Assembly: GCF_024170505.1 (NCBI RefSeq) | Contig: NZ_JALJYG010000018.1 | Location: 1 to 32,865, forward strand | Direction of reading: 5' to 3' | From: Methanocalculus alkaliphilus | Lineage (GTDB): Archaea; Halobacteriota; Methanomicrobia; Methanomicrobiales; Methanocorpusculaceae | DNA length: 32,865 nucleotides | Part shown: piece after piece, positions 8,054-16,140 of the stretch | Numbering within the stretch: position 1 is the stretch's first letter | How the letters are laid out: every line of letters starts with the position of its first letter | Position numbers and translations under genes: made by a program | Notes under the pieces: model-generated | Databases searched by the model: none | Told to the model about the DNA's origin: nothing | Seen by the model: only the letters and a program-made list of their open reading frames with translations

Positions 8054-9538
8054 TCAATGCCTGAAGTGTCGGACCCCGGTGAAGACCATCGCCATATTCC
8101 GCCTGTTTGCCTCGGCGATCACCTCTGCATCACGGATGGAGCCGCCGGGCTGGACAAGTGCAGTCGCGCCGGCATCGGCGGCAACCTCAAGGGTATCAGG
8201 GAACGGCAGGAAGGCATCGGATGCGGCAACAGATCCATTGAGCGGCTTTCGTGCCTTGTCGATGGCAATCTTCGCCGCATCAACCCTGCTCATCTGGCCG
8301 GCTCCAATACCGAGTGTCTCTTTCTGGTCAGCAAAGATGATGGTGTTGCTCTTGGTATGCTTGCAGACCCGCCAGGCAAGCCGCATCGCATCAAGTTCAG
8401 CAGCCGTCGGCTCCCGTTCGGAGACGACCTGCCAGTGCTCACGGTACGGGGGGGTCCGCAGATAGAGCATCCCGCCGTCGATCGACCGGATCTCATCGGC
8501 GAGAGATGGTGCTGGGAGGATGAGTATCCGCATATTCTCCTTCGCCTCCATCATAGCAAGTGCCTCCTCCGAGTACGAGGGGGCGATGACAACCTCAACA
8601 AAGGTACTGCAGATCGCTTCTGCCACATCAGCGCCGATCTCCTGGTTCATCGCGATGACCGATCCATATGCTGAGACCGGATCGACGTCGCGGGCCCGGA
8701 TATATGAGTCAAGGAGCGTCGTTCCCGTAGCAACTCCGCAGGGATTGTTGTGCTTGACGATGACGGTACAGATCTCGTCAAATTCCCGCAGAAGGCCGAC
8801 GGCGGCATGGACGTCAAGGTAATTGTTATAGGACATCTGCTTGCCCTGCACCGGCACTGCACCGGCGATCCCGGCATCTCCATAGACTGCCGCCTGCTGA
8901 TGGGGATTTTCACCATACCTGAGCTGACGGCCGCCTGAGAACTGGACGGTGAGTGTCTCAGGGAAGGTGCTGTCGATCCCGGAGAGATGGTTGCTTATCG
9001 CGGCGTCATAGGCGGCAGTCCGTGCAAATGCCTTTTTTGCAAGGGAGAAGCGAATCTCATCGGGTATGCCGCCCTGGCCGAGTGCATCCAGGACTCTTCC
9101 GTAGTCTGATGGATCCGTAATGACTGCCACATCACGGTAGTTCTTGGCAGCAGCCCGGATCATCGCAGGGCCGCCGATATCGATAAACTCGACGAGTTCG
9201 GAGAGGGGGAGATTCTTTGCTGCCATCGCCTCAAACGGATAGAGGTTCACACAGAGGATATCAATCCCGGGGATGTTATGTTGTGCCATGACGGCATCAT
9301 CGATACCACGCCGTCCGAGGAGGCCGCCATGAATCTTTGGATGGAGCGTCTTGACGCGTCCGTCCATCATCTCAGGGGAGCCGGTGTATGCCGAGACTTC
9401 AGTGAAAGGGATACCTGCTTCAGCGAGTGCCTTTCCCGTCCCTCCCGAGCTCAGGATGGTGACACCCCGTGCATGAAGAGACTCGGCAAATGCAATGATA
9501 CCAGTCTTGTCAAAGACAGAGAGGAGAGCTGTCGTCAT
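8054..9538 (-). CDS. purH: Bifunctional AICAR transformylase / IMP cyclohydrolase
   Basis: This enzyme catalyses the last two steps of de novo IMP synthesis: formylation of AICAR with 10-formyl-tetrahydrofolate, then ring closure to IMP. The N-terminal IMP cyclohydrolase domain begins MTTALLSVFDKTGI and contains SSGGTGKALAEAGIP. The C-terminal transformylase domain contains the hallmark KHNNPCGVATG. The chosen ATG at 9538 gives the usual N-terminus and 494 residues. In-frame codons continue 12 residues upstream and include a GTG at 9556, but a TATA-like TCTATTATAC lies only about 25 bases before the ATG, which favours a leaderless start there. Many archaea use PurP and PurO instead; the fused bacterial-type PurH is found in some methanogens. 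The gene diverges from grpE. Confidence 0.94.
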   Translation of the reverse strand: MTTALLSVFDKTGIIAFAESLHARGVTILSSGGTGKALAEAGIPFTEVSAYTGSPEMMDGRVKTLHPKIHGGLLGRRGIDDAVMAQHNIPGIDILCVNLYPFEAMAAKNLPLSELVEFIDIGGPAMIRAAAKNYRDVAVITDPSDYGRVLDALGQGGIPDEIRFSLAKKAFARTAAYDAAISNHLSGIDSTFPETLTVQFSGGRQLRYGENPHQQAAVYGDAGIAGAVPVQGKQMSYNNYLDVHAAVGLLREFDEICTVIVKHNNPCGVATGTTLLDSYIRARDVDPVSAYGSVIAMNQEIGADVAEAICSTFVEVVIAPSYSEEALAMMEAKENMRILILPAPSLADEIRSIDGGMLYLRTPPYREHWQVVSEREPTAAELDAMRLAWRVCKHTKSNTIIFADQKETLGIGAGQMSRVDAAKIAIDKARKPLNGSVAASDAFLPFPDTLEVAADAGATALVQPGGSIRDAEVIAEANRRNMAMVFTGVRHFRH

Positions 9539-9557
9539 ACCAGATCTATTGATCCTC

Positions 9558-9567
9558 ACGTATAATA
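9558..9567 (-). promoter_or_regulatory. TATA-like element of purH
   Basis: On the minus strand this reads TCTATTATAC, centred about 25 bases upstream of the purH ATG at 9538. The spacing predicts transcription starting at or close to the ATG and decides between the two candidate starts, because the upstream GTG at 9556 would lie ahead of the transcript. Confidence 0.42.
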
Positions 9568-9714
9568 GAAGCACCCATTATCAGATCCGGATCGCTTCCG
9601 GAGTATGCGCCTCTTTCATAGGGTGATATCCACAGTGAGAGGAGATAGAAGATATCAGAGGAGGATATGACTTCCGTTGATCGTTAAAACCCCATAAATA
9701 CCGTCTGGATGCAT

Positions 9715-9729
9715 CCCTCAGCCTGAGGG
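9715..9729. promoter_or_regulatory. Perfect inverted repeat upstream of grpE
   Basis: CCCTCA-GCC-TGAGGG is a six-base perfect stem with a three-base loop, located about 25-40 bases upstream of the grpE TATA box and about 80 bases from the start codon. It could be an operator for the chaperone operon or a transcribed hairpin of the divergent region. It does not resemble the bacterial CIRCE element. The role is speculative. Confidence 0.35.
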
Positions 9730-9750
9730 GGCACTTACATCAGGTAAGGG

Positions 9751-9764
9751 TTAATATTATATAG
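9751..9764 (+). promoter_or_regulatory. TATA box of the grpE-dnaK-dnaJ operon
   Basis: TTAATATTATATAG is the strongest TATA-like stretch in the purH-grpE gap. Initiation about 25 bases downstream would be near 9784, giving a leader of about 25 bases before the grpE ATG at 9809, with a GTGAT Shine-Dalgarno-like site just ahead of it. Confidence 0.5.
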
Positions 9765-9808
9765 AACTACATTGCAATAGGTACTGTAACACGTTGATGT
9801 GATCATCT

Positions 9809-10318
9809 ATGGAGGATGAGACAAAGGACAGACAGGAAGGGATTGTTATCGAAGAAGGTACTGAGAGAAACGATCAGGTATCCACTGAGGTTACCAGAGA
9901 GGAGTATGACGAGCTCTATGGGAAATACCTCCGTCTTGCTGCTGACTTTGACAATTACAGAAAGCGATCCGCCCGGGACCAGGAACGGATCATTCAGTTC
10001 GCAAACGAGAGGTTTGCCCTTGAGATCCTCGATGTCCTCGACAACTTTGAACGGGCACTGAAGGCGGATGACGCCGATCTCAGGGAAGGGCTTGTGCAGA
10101 TTCATAAGCTCTTCCTCTCCGTCCTGGAACGAAACGGCATCACCCCGATCAGAAGTGAGGACTCCCCCTTTGATCCGGAGAAGCATGAGGCGATAGCATA
10201 TCTGCCATCTGAGAAGGACGAAGGGGTTGTCCTCGATGAGGTCTGCCGTGGGTACTGTATGCATGACAAAGTAATCCGATGCGCCAAAGTGGCGGTCTCA
10301 AAAGGAAATAAACAATAA
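9809..10318 (+). CDS. grpE: Nucleotide exchange factor GrpE
   Basis: This 169-residue co-chaperone releases ADP from DnaK. It has an acidic, disordered N-terminus (about 1-30), a long coiled-coil helix from EEYDELYGKYLRLAADFDNY through about residue 90, and a C-terminal beta domain with HEAIAYLPSEKDEGVV and the typical ending VIRCAKVAVSKG. Length is normal for an archaeal GrpE. It is the first gene of a grpE-dnaK-dnaJ operon, with only 11 bases before dnaK. The system is bacterial in origin and was acquired by mesophilic archaea; its presence argues against a hyperthermophile. Translation likely uses the GTGAT element five bases before the ATG. Confidence 0.96.
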   Translation: MEDETKDRQEGIVIEEGTERNDQVSTEVTREEYDELYGKYLRLAADFDNYRKRSARDQERIIQFANERFALEILDVLDNFERALKADDADLREGLVQIHKLFLSVLERNGITPIRSEDSPFDPEKHEAIAYLPSEKDEGVVLDEVCRGYCMHDKVIRCAKVAVSKGNKQ

Positions 10319-10329
10319 GGTGAATTATT

Positions 10330-12156
10330 ATGGCGAAAGAAAAAATCCTCGGAATTGATCTTGGAACGACGAACTCATGTATGGCGATCATGGAGGGTGG
10401 GGAACCGAAGGTGATCCCAAATTCAGAGGGTGCCCGGACAACCCCCTCCGTTGTTGCATTCTCAAAAGATGGTGAGCGTCTTGTCGGAAGTGTCGCCAAG
10501 CGCCAGGCTGTGACAAATCCGGGACGCACAATTGCATCCATTAAGCGGCAGATGGGAACAAATTACACCGTCGCCATCGATGACAAAAAGTACTCTCCAC
10601 AGGAGATCTCTGCGATGATCCTTCAGAAACTGAAGATTGATGCAGAAGCATATCTTGGAGAGAAGATCACAAAGGCGGTCATTACCGTCCCGGCATACTT
10701 CAATGACGCACAGAGGCAGGCGACGAAGGATGCAGGAAGAATCGCAGGACTGGAGGTTCTCAGGATCATCAACGAACCAACAGCCAGCTCCCTTGCCTAT
10801 GGTCTTGACAAGGAAGGCGAATCGACGATCCTCGTCTATGACCTTGGCGGCGGAACATTTGATGTCTCGATCCTGACCCTCGGCGATGGTGTCTTTGAGG
10901 TCCTTGCAACGACCGGGATCAACCACCTCGGCGGCGATGACTTCGATGACCGGATCATCGATTATCTTGTCGATGACTTTAAGAAGAAAGAGGGGATCGA
11001 TCTCAAAAAGGACCCGGTCGCCCTGCAGCGCCTGAAGGATGCGGCAGAGAGGGCGAAGATCGAACTCTCCACGCTTCAGAAGACGAATATCAACCTCCCC
11101 TACATCACATCCACCGACTCGGGTCCGAAGTTCCTCGATATTGACCTGACCCGTGCAAAGTTCGAGCAGCTGATCGGTGATCTCGTCGAGAAGACGGTTG
11201 AACCGGTGAAACAGGCGGTCAAGGATGCAGGCATCAATGCAAAGGATCTCAACCATGTCCTCCTCGTCGGCGGATCGACCAGGGTACCCCTCGTCGTCGA
11301 GACGGTACGGAAGATCCTTGGAAAGGAGCCGGACAAGGGGATCAACCCCGACGAGTGTGTCGGCCTTGGTGCCGCCATCCAGGGTGCAGTCCTGACCGGT
11401 GAGGCAAAGGATGTCGTCCTCCTTGATGTGACACCGCTTACGCTTGGGATCGAGACCCTCGGCAATATCGCAACCGCAGTAATCGAGCGCAACACCACCA
11501 TCCCGACACGGAAGAGCCAGATCTTCTCCACTGCTGCAGACGGGCAGACGAGTGTCGAGATCCATGTCGTCCAGGGTGAGCGGCAGTTTGCACGCGATAA
11601 CTTCTCACTCGGCAGGTTCCAGCTGACCGGTATCCCCCCTGCACCACGGGGTATACCACAGATCGAGGTTACGTTTGATATCGATGCCAATGGTATCGTT
11701 CATGTCTCAGCCAAGGATCTCGGTTCAGGCAAAGAGCAGTCGATCACCATCCATGGCAAGAAAGATCTTGATAAGGACGAGATCGAGAAGATGGTCAACG
11801 ACGCCAAACTCTACGAGGAGGAGGACAAGAAGAAGCGTGAGGAGATCGAGATCCGCAACAACGCTGATATGGCTGCATACAGCGCAGAGAAGCTGATCAA
11901 AGAGAGCGGAGACAAGATTGAGGAGGCTGACAAAACTGCTATTGAAGAGGCGGTTGCGGGTCTCCGGACAGCACTTGAAGGTGATGATACCGTCGTCATC
12001 AAAGAGAAGATGGATGCCCTGCAGGAGGCAGTCTACACAGTCTCAACCAAGCTTTACCAGAAGGCAACTGAAGAGGCTCAGGCAGCCGGTGAGGGGGCAG
12101 AACCCGCACAGGACGATACCGTCGTTGATGCCGACTACGAAGTCAAGAAAGAGTGA
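10330..12156 (+). CDS. dnaK: Molecular chaperone DnaK (Hsp70)
   Basis: This 608-residue Hsp70 binds unfolded polypeptides in an ATP-controlled cycle with DnaJ and GrpE. The actin-like ATPase domain begins with [16 protein letters not shown] and includes [32 protein letters not shown] and [13 protein letters not shown]. The substrate-binding domain starts near [13 protein letters not shown], with [15 protein letters not shown] further on. The C-terminal lid ends in an acidic tail closing with [11 protein letters not shown]. Length matches typical DnaK, slightly short in the lid as in Gram-positive-type proteins. An AGGTGA site lies seven bases before the ATG. The stop overlaps the possible GTG start of dnaJ, indicating translational coupling. 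Confidence 0.98.
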   Translation: MAKEKILGIDLGTTNSCMAIMEGGEPKVIPNSEGARTTPSVVAFSKDGERLVGSVAKRQAVTNPGRTIASIKRQMGTNYTVAIDDKKYSPQEISAMILQKLKIDAEAYLGEKITKAVITVPAYFNDAQRQATKDAGRIAGLEVLRIINEPTASSLAYGLDKEGESTILVYDLGGGTFDVSILTLGDGVFEVLATTGINHLGGDDFDDRIIDYLVDDFKKKEGIDLKKDPVALQRLKDAAERAKIELSTLQKTNINLPYITSTDSGPKFLDIDLTRAKFEQLIGDLVEKTVEPVKQAVKDAGINAKDLNHVLLVGGSTRVPLVVETVRKILGKEPDKGINPDECVGLGAAIQGAVLTGEAKDVVLLDVTPLTLGIETLGNIATAVIERNTTIPTRKSQIFSTAADGQTSVEIHVVQGERQFARDNFSLGRFQLTGIPPAPRGIPQIEVTFDIDANGIVHVSAKDLGSGKEQSITIHGKKDLDKDEIEKMVNDAKLYEEEDKKKREEIEIRNNADMAAYSAEKLIKESGDKIEEADKTAIEEAVAGLRTALEGDDTVVIKEKMDALQEAVYTVSTKLYQKATEEAQAAGEGAEPAQDDTVVDADYEVKKE

Positions 12157-12161
12157 GTCGG

Positions 12162-13295
12162 ATGGTTGCGGAGAGCTACTATGAAACCCTCGGCGTTCCC
12201 AAAAACGCATCGGAGAAGGATATAAAGAAAGCCTACCGCAACCTTGCCCGGAAATATCATCCGGATGTCTGCAAGGATGAGGGTGCAGAGGATCGGTTCA
12301 AGAAGATCAATGAGGCATACAGCATCCTCTCCGATACTGAGAAGCGGCGCCAGTATGACCAGCTCGGCCATGAGGCATATACCAATGCCTCAAAAGGCAG
12401 TTATAGTGGGGCTGGCGGGGCAGGGTATGGCTTCTCATCAGACTTTGCCGGCTTTGGAGACATATTCGACTCCTTTTTTGGAGGGAGAGGGCAGCGGGGC
12501 GGTCCCCAGCGAGGATCTGATCTCCTGATGCGGGTCTCGGTCTCTCTTCGCGATGCGGTCTTTGGAATAGACCGGGACATCAGGGTGATGCATGCCGAGC
12601 CATGCCCTGCCTGTGACGGCAGTGGAAGCGCCAACAAGCGGGTGAAGACCTGTGCACGATGCGGAGGGAGCGGTCAGATGCGATCTGTCAGCCAGTCGCT
12701 CTTTGGCCAGTTCGTCAGGATGACCACCTGTACAGAATGTGGCGGACGAGGAAAGATTCCTGAGGAGACCTGCACCTCATGTAGCGGAAGTGGCCATACA
12801 CAGGTTCAGAGGACGGTGACAGTCCATATTCCGGCTGGTGTCGAGACAGGAATGCGCCTGAAGATGGACGGGTACGGCGAGGCAGGCGACTTTGGTGCAC
12901 CAGCCGGGGATCTCTATATTGAGATACTGGTGGAGCCGGATACACGGTTTGACCGGAAGGGAGATAATCTTGAGACCGGGGTTGAAGTCTCACCGGCACA
13001 GGCAGCCCTTGGATCGGAGGTCGAGATCGAGACGATCGACAGCCGGAAGGTAAGCCTGAAGATCCCACCGGGTATCCAGTATGGAACCGCACTCCGAATC
13101 CCAGGGGAGGGTGTCCGGCGGCGGGGCAGGCCCGGGGACCTCCTCGTCCGGGTCGTTGTGGTGACCCCAAAGAGCCTCGATGGCGATCTCAGAGAGCTTT
13201 ATGAGAAGATCCGTGAGATCGAGATTGGAGCAGAGGGGAAGGGATCCACCTCGAAGACGAAGAAGGGCTTCTTTGAGAAGGTAATGGGGCGATGA
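12162..13295 (+). CDS. dnaJ: Chaperone protein DnaJ (Hsp40)
   Basis: This type I J-protein stimulates DnaK ATPase and delivers substrates. The J domain (about 4-70) contains [16 protein letters not shown] and the HPD tripeptide in KYHPDV. It is followed by a short Gly/Phe-rich linker ([23 protein letters not shown]). The zinc-finger region has four CXXCXGXG repeats: [24 protein letters not shown] and CTSCSGSG. Two C-terminal substrate-binding domains follow. About 377 residues is normal for the family. ATG 12162 gives the conserved N-terminus; an in-frame GTG at 12153 overlaps the dnaK stop and would add three residues. It closes the chaperone operon. Confidence 0.97.
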   Translation: MVAESYYETLGVPKNASEKDIKKAYRNLARKYHPDVCKDEGAEDRFKKINEAYSILSDTEKRRQYDQLGHEAYTNASKGSYSGAGGAGYGFSSDFAGFGDIFDSFFGGRGQRGGPQRGSDLLMRVSVSLRDAVFGIDRDIRVMHAEPCPACDGSGSANKRVKTCARCGGSGQMRSVSQSLFGQFVRMTTCTECGGRGKIPEETCTSCSGSGHTQVQRTVTVHIPAGVETGMRLKMDGYGEAGDFGAPAGDLYIEILVEPDTRFDRKGDNLETGVEVSPAQAALGSEVEIETIDSRKVSLKIPPGIQYGTALRIPGEGVRRRGRPGDLLVRVVVVTPKSLDGDLRELYEKIREIEIGAEGKGSTSKTKKGFFEKVMGR

Positions 13296-13359
13296 GCCAC
13301 CCTTCCGTCGTATTTCTTTTGCGCAGGTATTTCATCTTCCATACCAAAGTATAACCGGG

Positions 13360-14313
13360 ATGAAACTCCTCTTTGAACTCTCTGGTGAACACCCCGGCAT
13401 TCCCCTCGCTGAGATAGAGTGTCTTGGAACAATTACGGCATCTGCACCGCAGGTTGCAGTGGCAGACTGTCCATGTCCCGGAGAGGTATCCAGGCTTGCC
13501 CAGACACATCTTGTCATGGAGTACCTGGGGGAGTGCGAAACGGATCTGATCTCATTTCGATCCCTCCTCTCTGATCTCTCCCTATCTACGGAAAGGTCAT
13601 TTGCCTGCCGTGTGAAGCGGGTACACCCTTCAGTTCTTCCTGCAGGGAAGGGGGATCTTGAGCGGATGATGGGAGATCTGATCACCGGAGATGTCTCACT
13701 GAACAACCCGCAGGAAGAGTATCGTGCCATCTTCTCAGATGGTACATGCTATCTTGGGAGGGTTATTCACCGGATTGAACGCGGCTCCTATGCGTACCGT
13801 AATCCGATGAGGCGTCCTTTCTTTCATCCCGGTGTGATGATGCCACTCATGGCCCGTGCCATGGTGAATCTCACCCATGTCAGGCCCGATGAGATATTCT
13901 ATGATCCATTCTGTGGAACAGGAGGGATTCTTCTCGAAGCAGAACTTATCGGGGCACGGACAGTCGGATCTGATATCGATCCAAAGATGATCGATGGGTT
14001 CTGTAATAATATCCGCGATGCGGTGTGTTTCCGTGCTGATACATGCCAGCTCCCGATAGGGGATGGTGCGGTTGATGCTATTGGAACCGATCTCCCGTAC
14101 GGGCAGTCAACCGCAATCGGTGCATCGAGCCTTGAGCGGCTCTATGATGCCTCGTTATCAGAGATACGACGCGTACTCAGGAGAGGAGGGAGGGCCGTGG
14201 TTGTAACCCACCGTGACATCTCATCTGCCGCATCAGAATACTTTGATATCATCCATGCCTTCGACCAACGGGTGCATAAGAGCCTGACCCGACGAATACT
14301 GGTACTACAATAA
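13360..14313 (+). CDS. trmG10: THUMP-domain tRNA (guanine10-N2)-methyltransferase, TrmG10 type
   Basis: This 317-residue methyltransferase probably adds one or two methyl groups from S-adenosylmethionine to N2 of G10 in tRNA. The N-terminal THUMP-like region (about 1-150) precedes a Rossmann methyltransferase domain. The SAM motif is DPFCGTGG at 182-189, with SDID at about 204-207. The catalytic (N/D)PPY-type motif appears as DLPYG at 244-248, a form used by this archaeal group. RNPMRRPFFHPGVMMPLMAR is the characteristic segment before motif I. It follows dnaJ by 64 bases on the same strand. A related THUMP methyltransferase modifying another tRNA position cannot be excluded. Confidence 0.87.
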   Translation: MKLLFELSGEHPGIPLAEIECLGTITASAPQVAVADCPCPGEVSRLAQTHLVMEYLGECETDLISFRSLLSDLSLSTERSFACRVKRVHPSVLPAGKGDLERMMGDLITGDVSLNNPQEEYRAIFSDGTCYLGRVIHRIERGSYAYRNPMRRPFFHPGVMMPLMARAMVNLTHVRPDEIFYDPFCGTGGILLEAELIGARTVGSDIDPKMIDGFCNNIRDAVCFRADTCQLPIGDGAVDAIGTDLPYGQSTAIGASSLERLYDASLSEIRRVLRRGGRAVVVTHRDISSAASEYFDIIHAFDQRVHKSLTRRILVLQ

Positions 14314-14348
14314 AATAAGGTGATACATATAATTGGAGGAACAAGCGG

Positions 14349-15479
14349 GTGCTGAACTGGATAGAGGATAACTGCGCCAGATTTGAGCCGAGCCGGGCTC
14401 TGGCCATACGGGCCCTCCGCCATCTGAAGAAGGGTGATAACCAGAAGCTCTTCTCAGAGGATATCATGGAGATGCGGACGGTGGAGGGGTACTGGTATGA
14501 AGCCCTCATCTATGAACTCCTCCTTGATATTGCAGCGGATACCGAATCGATCAAGAAGATTGTGAAGAAGGGGGCAGATGCCCCCCGGAGGCCGGTTCGC
14601 CTGGCACTCGGCCAGAACGGCATCTATTATGCCGAGAAAGGGGATATCCGGGTCAGAGGCAATGGCCAGGATCTCGCCGAGGTGGATCTCCTCCTGATAG
14701 ATGATAACAACAAGGTCTCGTTCGCCGAGATCGTCACCTCTCCCGCGGATCTCAAGGATCTTGAGGCTGAGATTAAGTACAAAAAGAAGCTCTTCGGCTA
14801 TCTCTTCAGGCAGGAGACGGTGGAGTTTATCCTCTTCTCATCAGTTGACATCTCAAATACCCAGGTTGTCAAGAGGCTCTGCAGAGAGAAGGAGAATGCT
14901 TATGTCGGGACACACAGCTGTGAGGATCTGAAGGCATCGCTCCGCTCCATCCGCCTTGCACCGTTCCCACGAAAAGCAGCCAACAACCCGAAGCTGATCA
15001 GTGCACTCTCGCTCAGGGCCCGCCCCTTCGATTACCGATATTTCCATGATATTGCCCTCTCCCGCCTGAATCTGGCTGCTTCCAGGCAGAAGACACCTGA
15101 GGAGACGCTTGCGGATCCGGACATCTCACCGCTTGTCAAGAAGATCATCTGTGGTGCACTGATCCCATCTGCGCAGAAGGCTCTTATTCAGGATTATGGG
15201 CTCCGGGTGAAGAGTTCTGTCCTCGATTATCATGATCTGATGCAGAACTACTCAAAGGCGGTCCTTGCCGTCGATCTCCCCGAACTCTCACCGGTCATCT
15301 ACCTCAGACCGAAAAAGAAACGGATGTACTATAAGATGGTGCCTGAGAAGTCCGGGGGGTTCAAGTTTGAACGCCTCACCCCCGGGCGGGTGGGTTTCTA
15401 TCTCTGGCTTGAGTCGACGAAGCCGTCCGTTGAGACAGGGAGGATGAAGGAGATACTGAGTCTCTGTAATGGGGGGTGA
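14349..15479 (+). CDS. Hypothetical protein, possibly with a PD-(D/E)XK-like nuclease fold
   Basis: The gene encodes 376 residues and I do not recognise a named family. A strong GGAGG site lies eight bases before the GTG start. Residues 45-150 show a pattern reminiscent of restriction-endonuclease-like folds: a helix with E51 (GYWYEALIYELLL), a strand with AEVDLLLIDD (D113), a strand with VSFAEIVTS (E127), and a Lys-rich helix (IKYKKKLFGYLF). The canonical lysine after E127 is missing, so catalysis is doubtful unless the lysine has moved. The C-terminal half is basic and of unknown fold, with YLRPKKKRMYYKM near residue 320. There is no signal peptide or transmembrane helix. It follows the tRNA methyltransferase by 35 bases and may share its transcript. 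An RNA- or DNA-binding role is only a guess. Confidence 0.75.
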   Translation: MLNWIEDNCARFEPSRALAIRALRHLKKGDNQKLFSEDIMEMRTVEGYWYEALIYELLLDIAADTESIKKIVKKGADAPRRPVRLALGQNGIYYAEKGDIRVRGNGQDLAEVDLLLIDDNNKVSFAEIVTSPADLKDLEAEIKYKKKLFGYLFRQETVEFILFSSVDISNTQVVKRLCREKENAYVGTHSCEDLKASLRSIRLAPFPRKAANNPKLISALSLRARPFDYRYFHDIALSRLNLAASRQKTPEETLADPDISPLVKKIICGALIPSAQKALIQDYGLRVKSSVLDYHDLMQNYSKAVLAVDLPELSPVIYLRPKKKRMYYKMVPEKSGGFKFERLTPGRVGFYLWLESTKPSVETGRMKEILSLCNGG

Positions 15480-15651
15480 TGAAGTACCGATGTGGCGTGG
15501 ATTCATGAAGGGGAGGTAAAAAGCGGTTCTCAAGAGGCTTTTGCAGGGTTCAAGGAGTGATGGCGAAACTGCCGACTCATCTTATTAAAAATCCGCAAAC
15601 CTTCATACGCCTTTGATAAACAGATCCGTATGGAACAATATCTTCACAAGC

Positions 15652-15660
15652 TTTTTTATC
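15652..15660 (+). promoter_or_regulatory. TATA-like element of hicBA
   Basis: TTTTTTATC lies about 40 bases upstream of the hicB ATG at 15696. Transcription starting near 15682 would give a very short leader containing GGAGA at 15683-15687, eight bases from the ATG. The surrounding DNA is clearly more AT-rich than the flanking housekeeping genes. Confidence 0.4.
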
Positions 15661-15695
15661 ATACAGATTCCATAATCTAAACCGGAGAATGTTGT

Positions 15696-15920
15696 ATGCT
15701 GGTGCTATTTGAAACTACCTGTGAAGATGGATACTGGTCAGCCTGCGCTATCGGATTTAGTATTTTTACCGATGGAAAAACATTCGAAGAGCTGCTGAAA
15801 AACATTGAAGAAGCCGTACTGTTATATTTTGAAGATGAAATAAAGCCTGACGAACAGATCACGATAGAGACCCGGACCATACACCAGGTGCATCACGTTG
15901 CCACATCTTCCGGTTGTTAG
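15696..15920 (+). CDS. hicB: HicB-family antitoxin
   Basis: This 74-residue protein has the HicB partial RNase H-like fold: a first strand LVLFETTCEDGYWSA, then the typical helix TDGKTFEELLKNIEEAVLLY and a short acidic tail. It should neutralise the HicA mRNA interferase encoded by the overlapping next gene. No C-terminal DNA-binding helix-turn-helix or ribbon-helix-helix domain is present, so autoregulation by this protein alone is unlikely. The last residues overlap hicA by 23 bases. Antitoxin-first order is common for this class. The pair sits between chromosomal genes in AT-rich sequence, suggesting it arrived by transfer. Confidence 0.88.
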   Translation: MLVLFETTCEDGYWSACAIGFSIFTDGKTFEELLKNIEEAVLLYFEDEIKPDEQITIETRTIHQVHHVATSSGC

Positions 15921-16140
15921 CAGCACGGATATCATCAGAGTCCTAACAACACTTGGCTATTCTTTTGTCCAACAACGCGGAAGTCACATCAAGATGGCTA
16001 AAAAAACCGAACGGGGAAATCATATTATTATCATTCCATTCCGAAAAGAACAACAAAAACGAACATTAAATAGTATCTTCCATGATATCGCAGACCATAA
16101 CAATATGACGAAACAAGAAATTATTAATTTATTTCTTTAA
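15898..16140 (+). CDS. hicA: HicA-family mRNA interferase toxin
   Basis: This 80-residue protein has the dsRNA-binding-like fold of HicA toxins, which cleave mRNA to stop growth. It begins MPHLPVVSSTDIIRVLTTLG and has the catalytic histidine H30 in RGSHIKM, followed by the strand NHIIIIPFR and a C-terminal helix ending MTKQEIINLFL. All expected key residues are present, so it appears intact. The start is a TTG at 15898, inside the end of hicB, which implies coupled translation. Its last 17 bases overlap the end of asnB on the opposite strand. Confidence 0.9.
   Translation: MPHLPVVSSTDIIRVLTTLGYSFVQQRGSHIKMAKKTERGNHIIIIPFRKEQQKRTLNSIFHDIADHNNMTKQEIINLFL

Noticed and set aside
10462-11565. Long minus-strand open frame of 367 codons opposite dnaK
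   Set aside because: Antisense open frames opposite dnaK are a well-known artefact of its codon usage. The dnaK frame is full of conserved motifs, and the antisense product has no recognisable domain.
15480-15695. Short frame near 15560 beginning MAKLPTHLIKN before hicB
   Set aside because: It has only 18 codons and no Shine-Dalgarno site or similarity that I can recognise.
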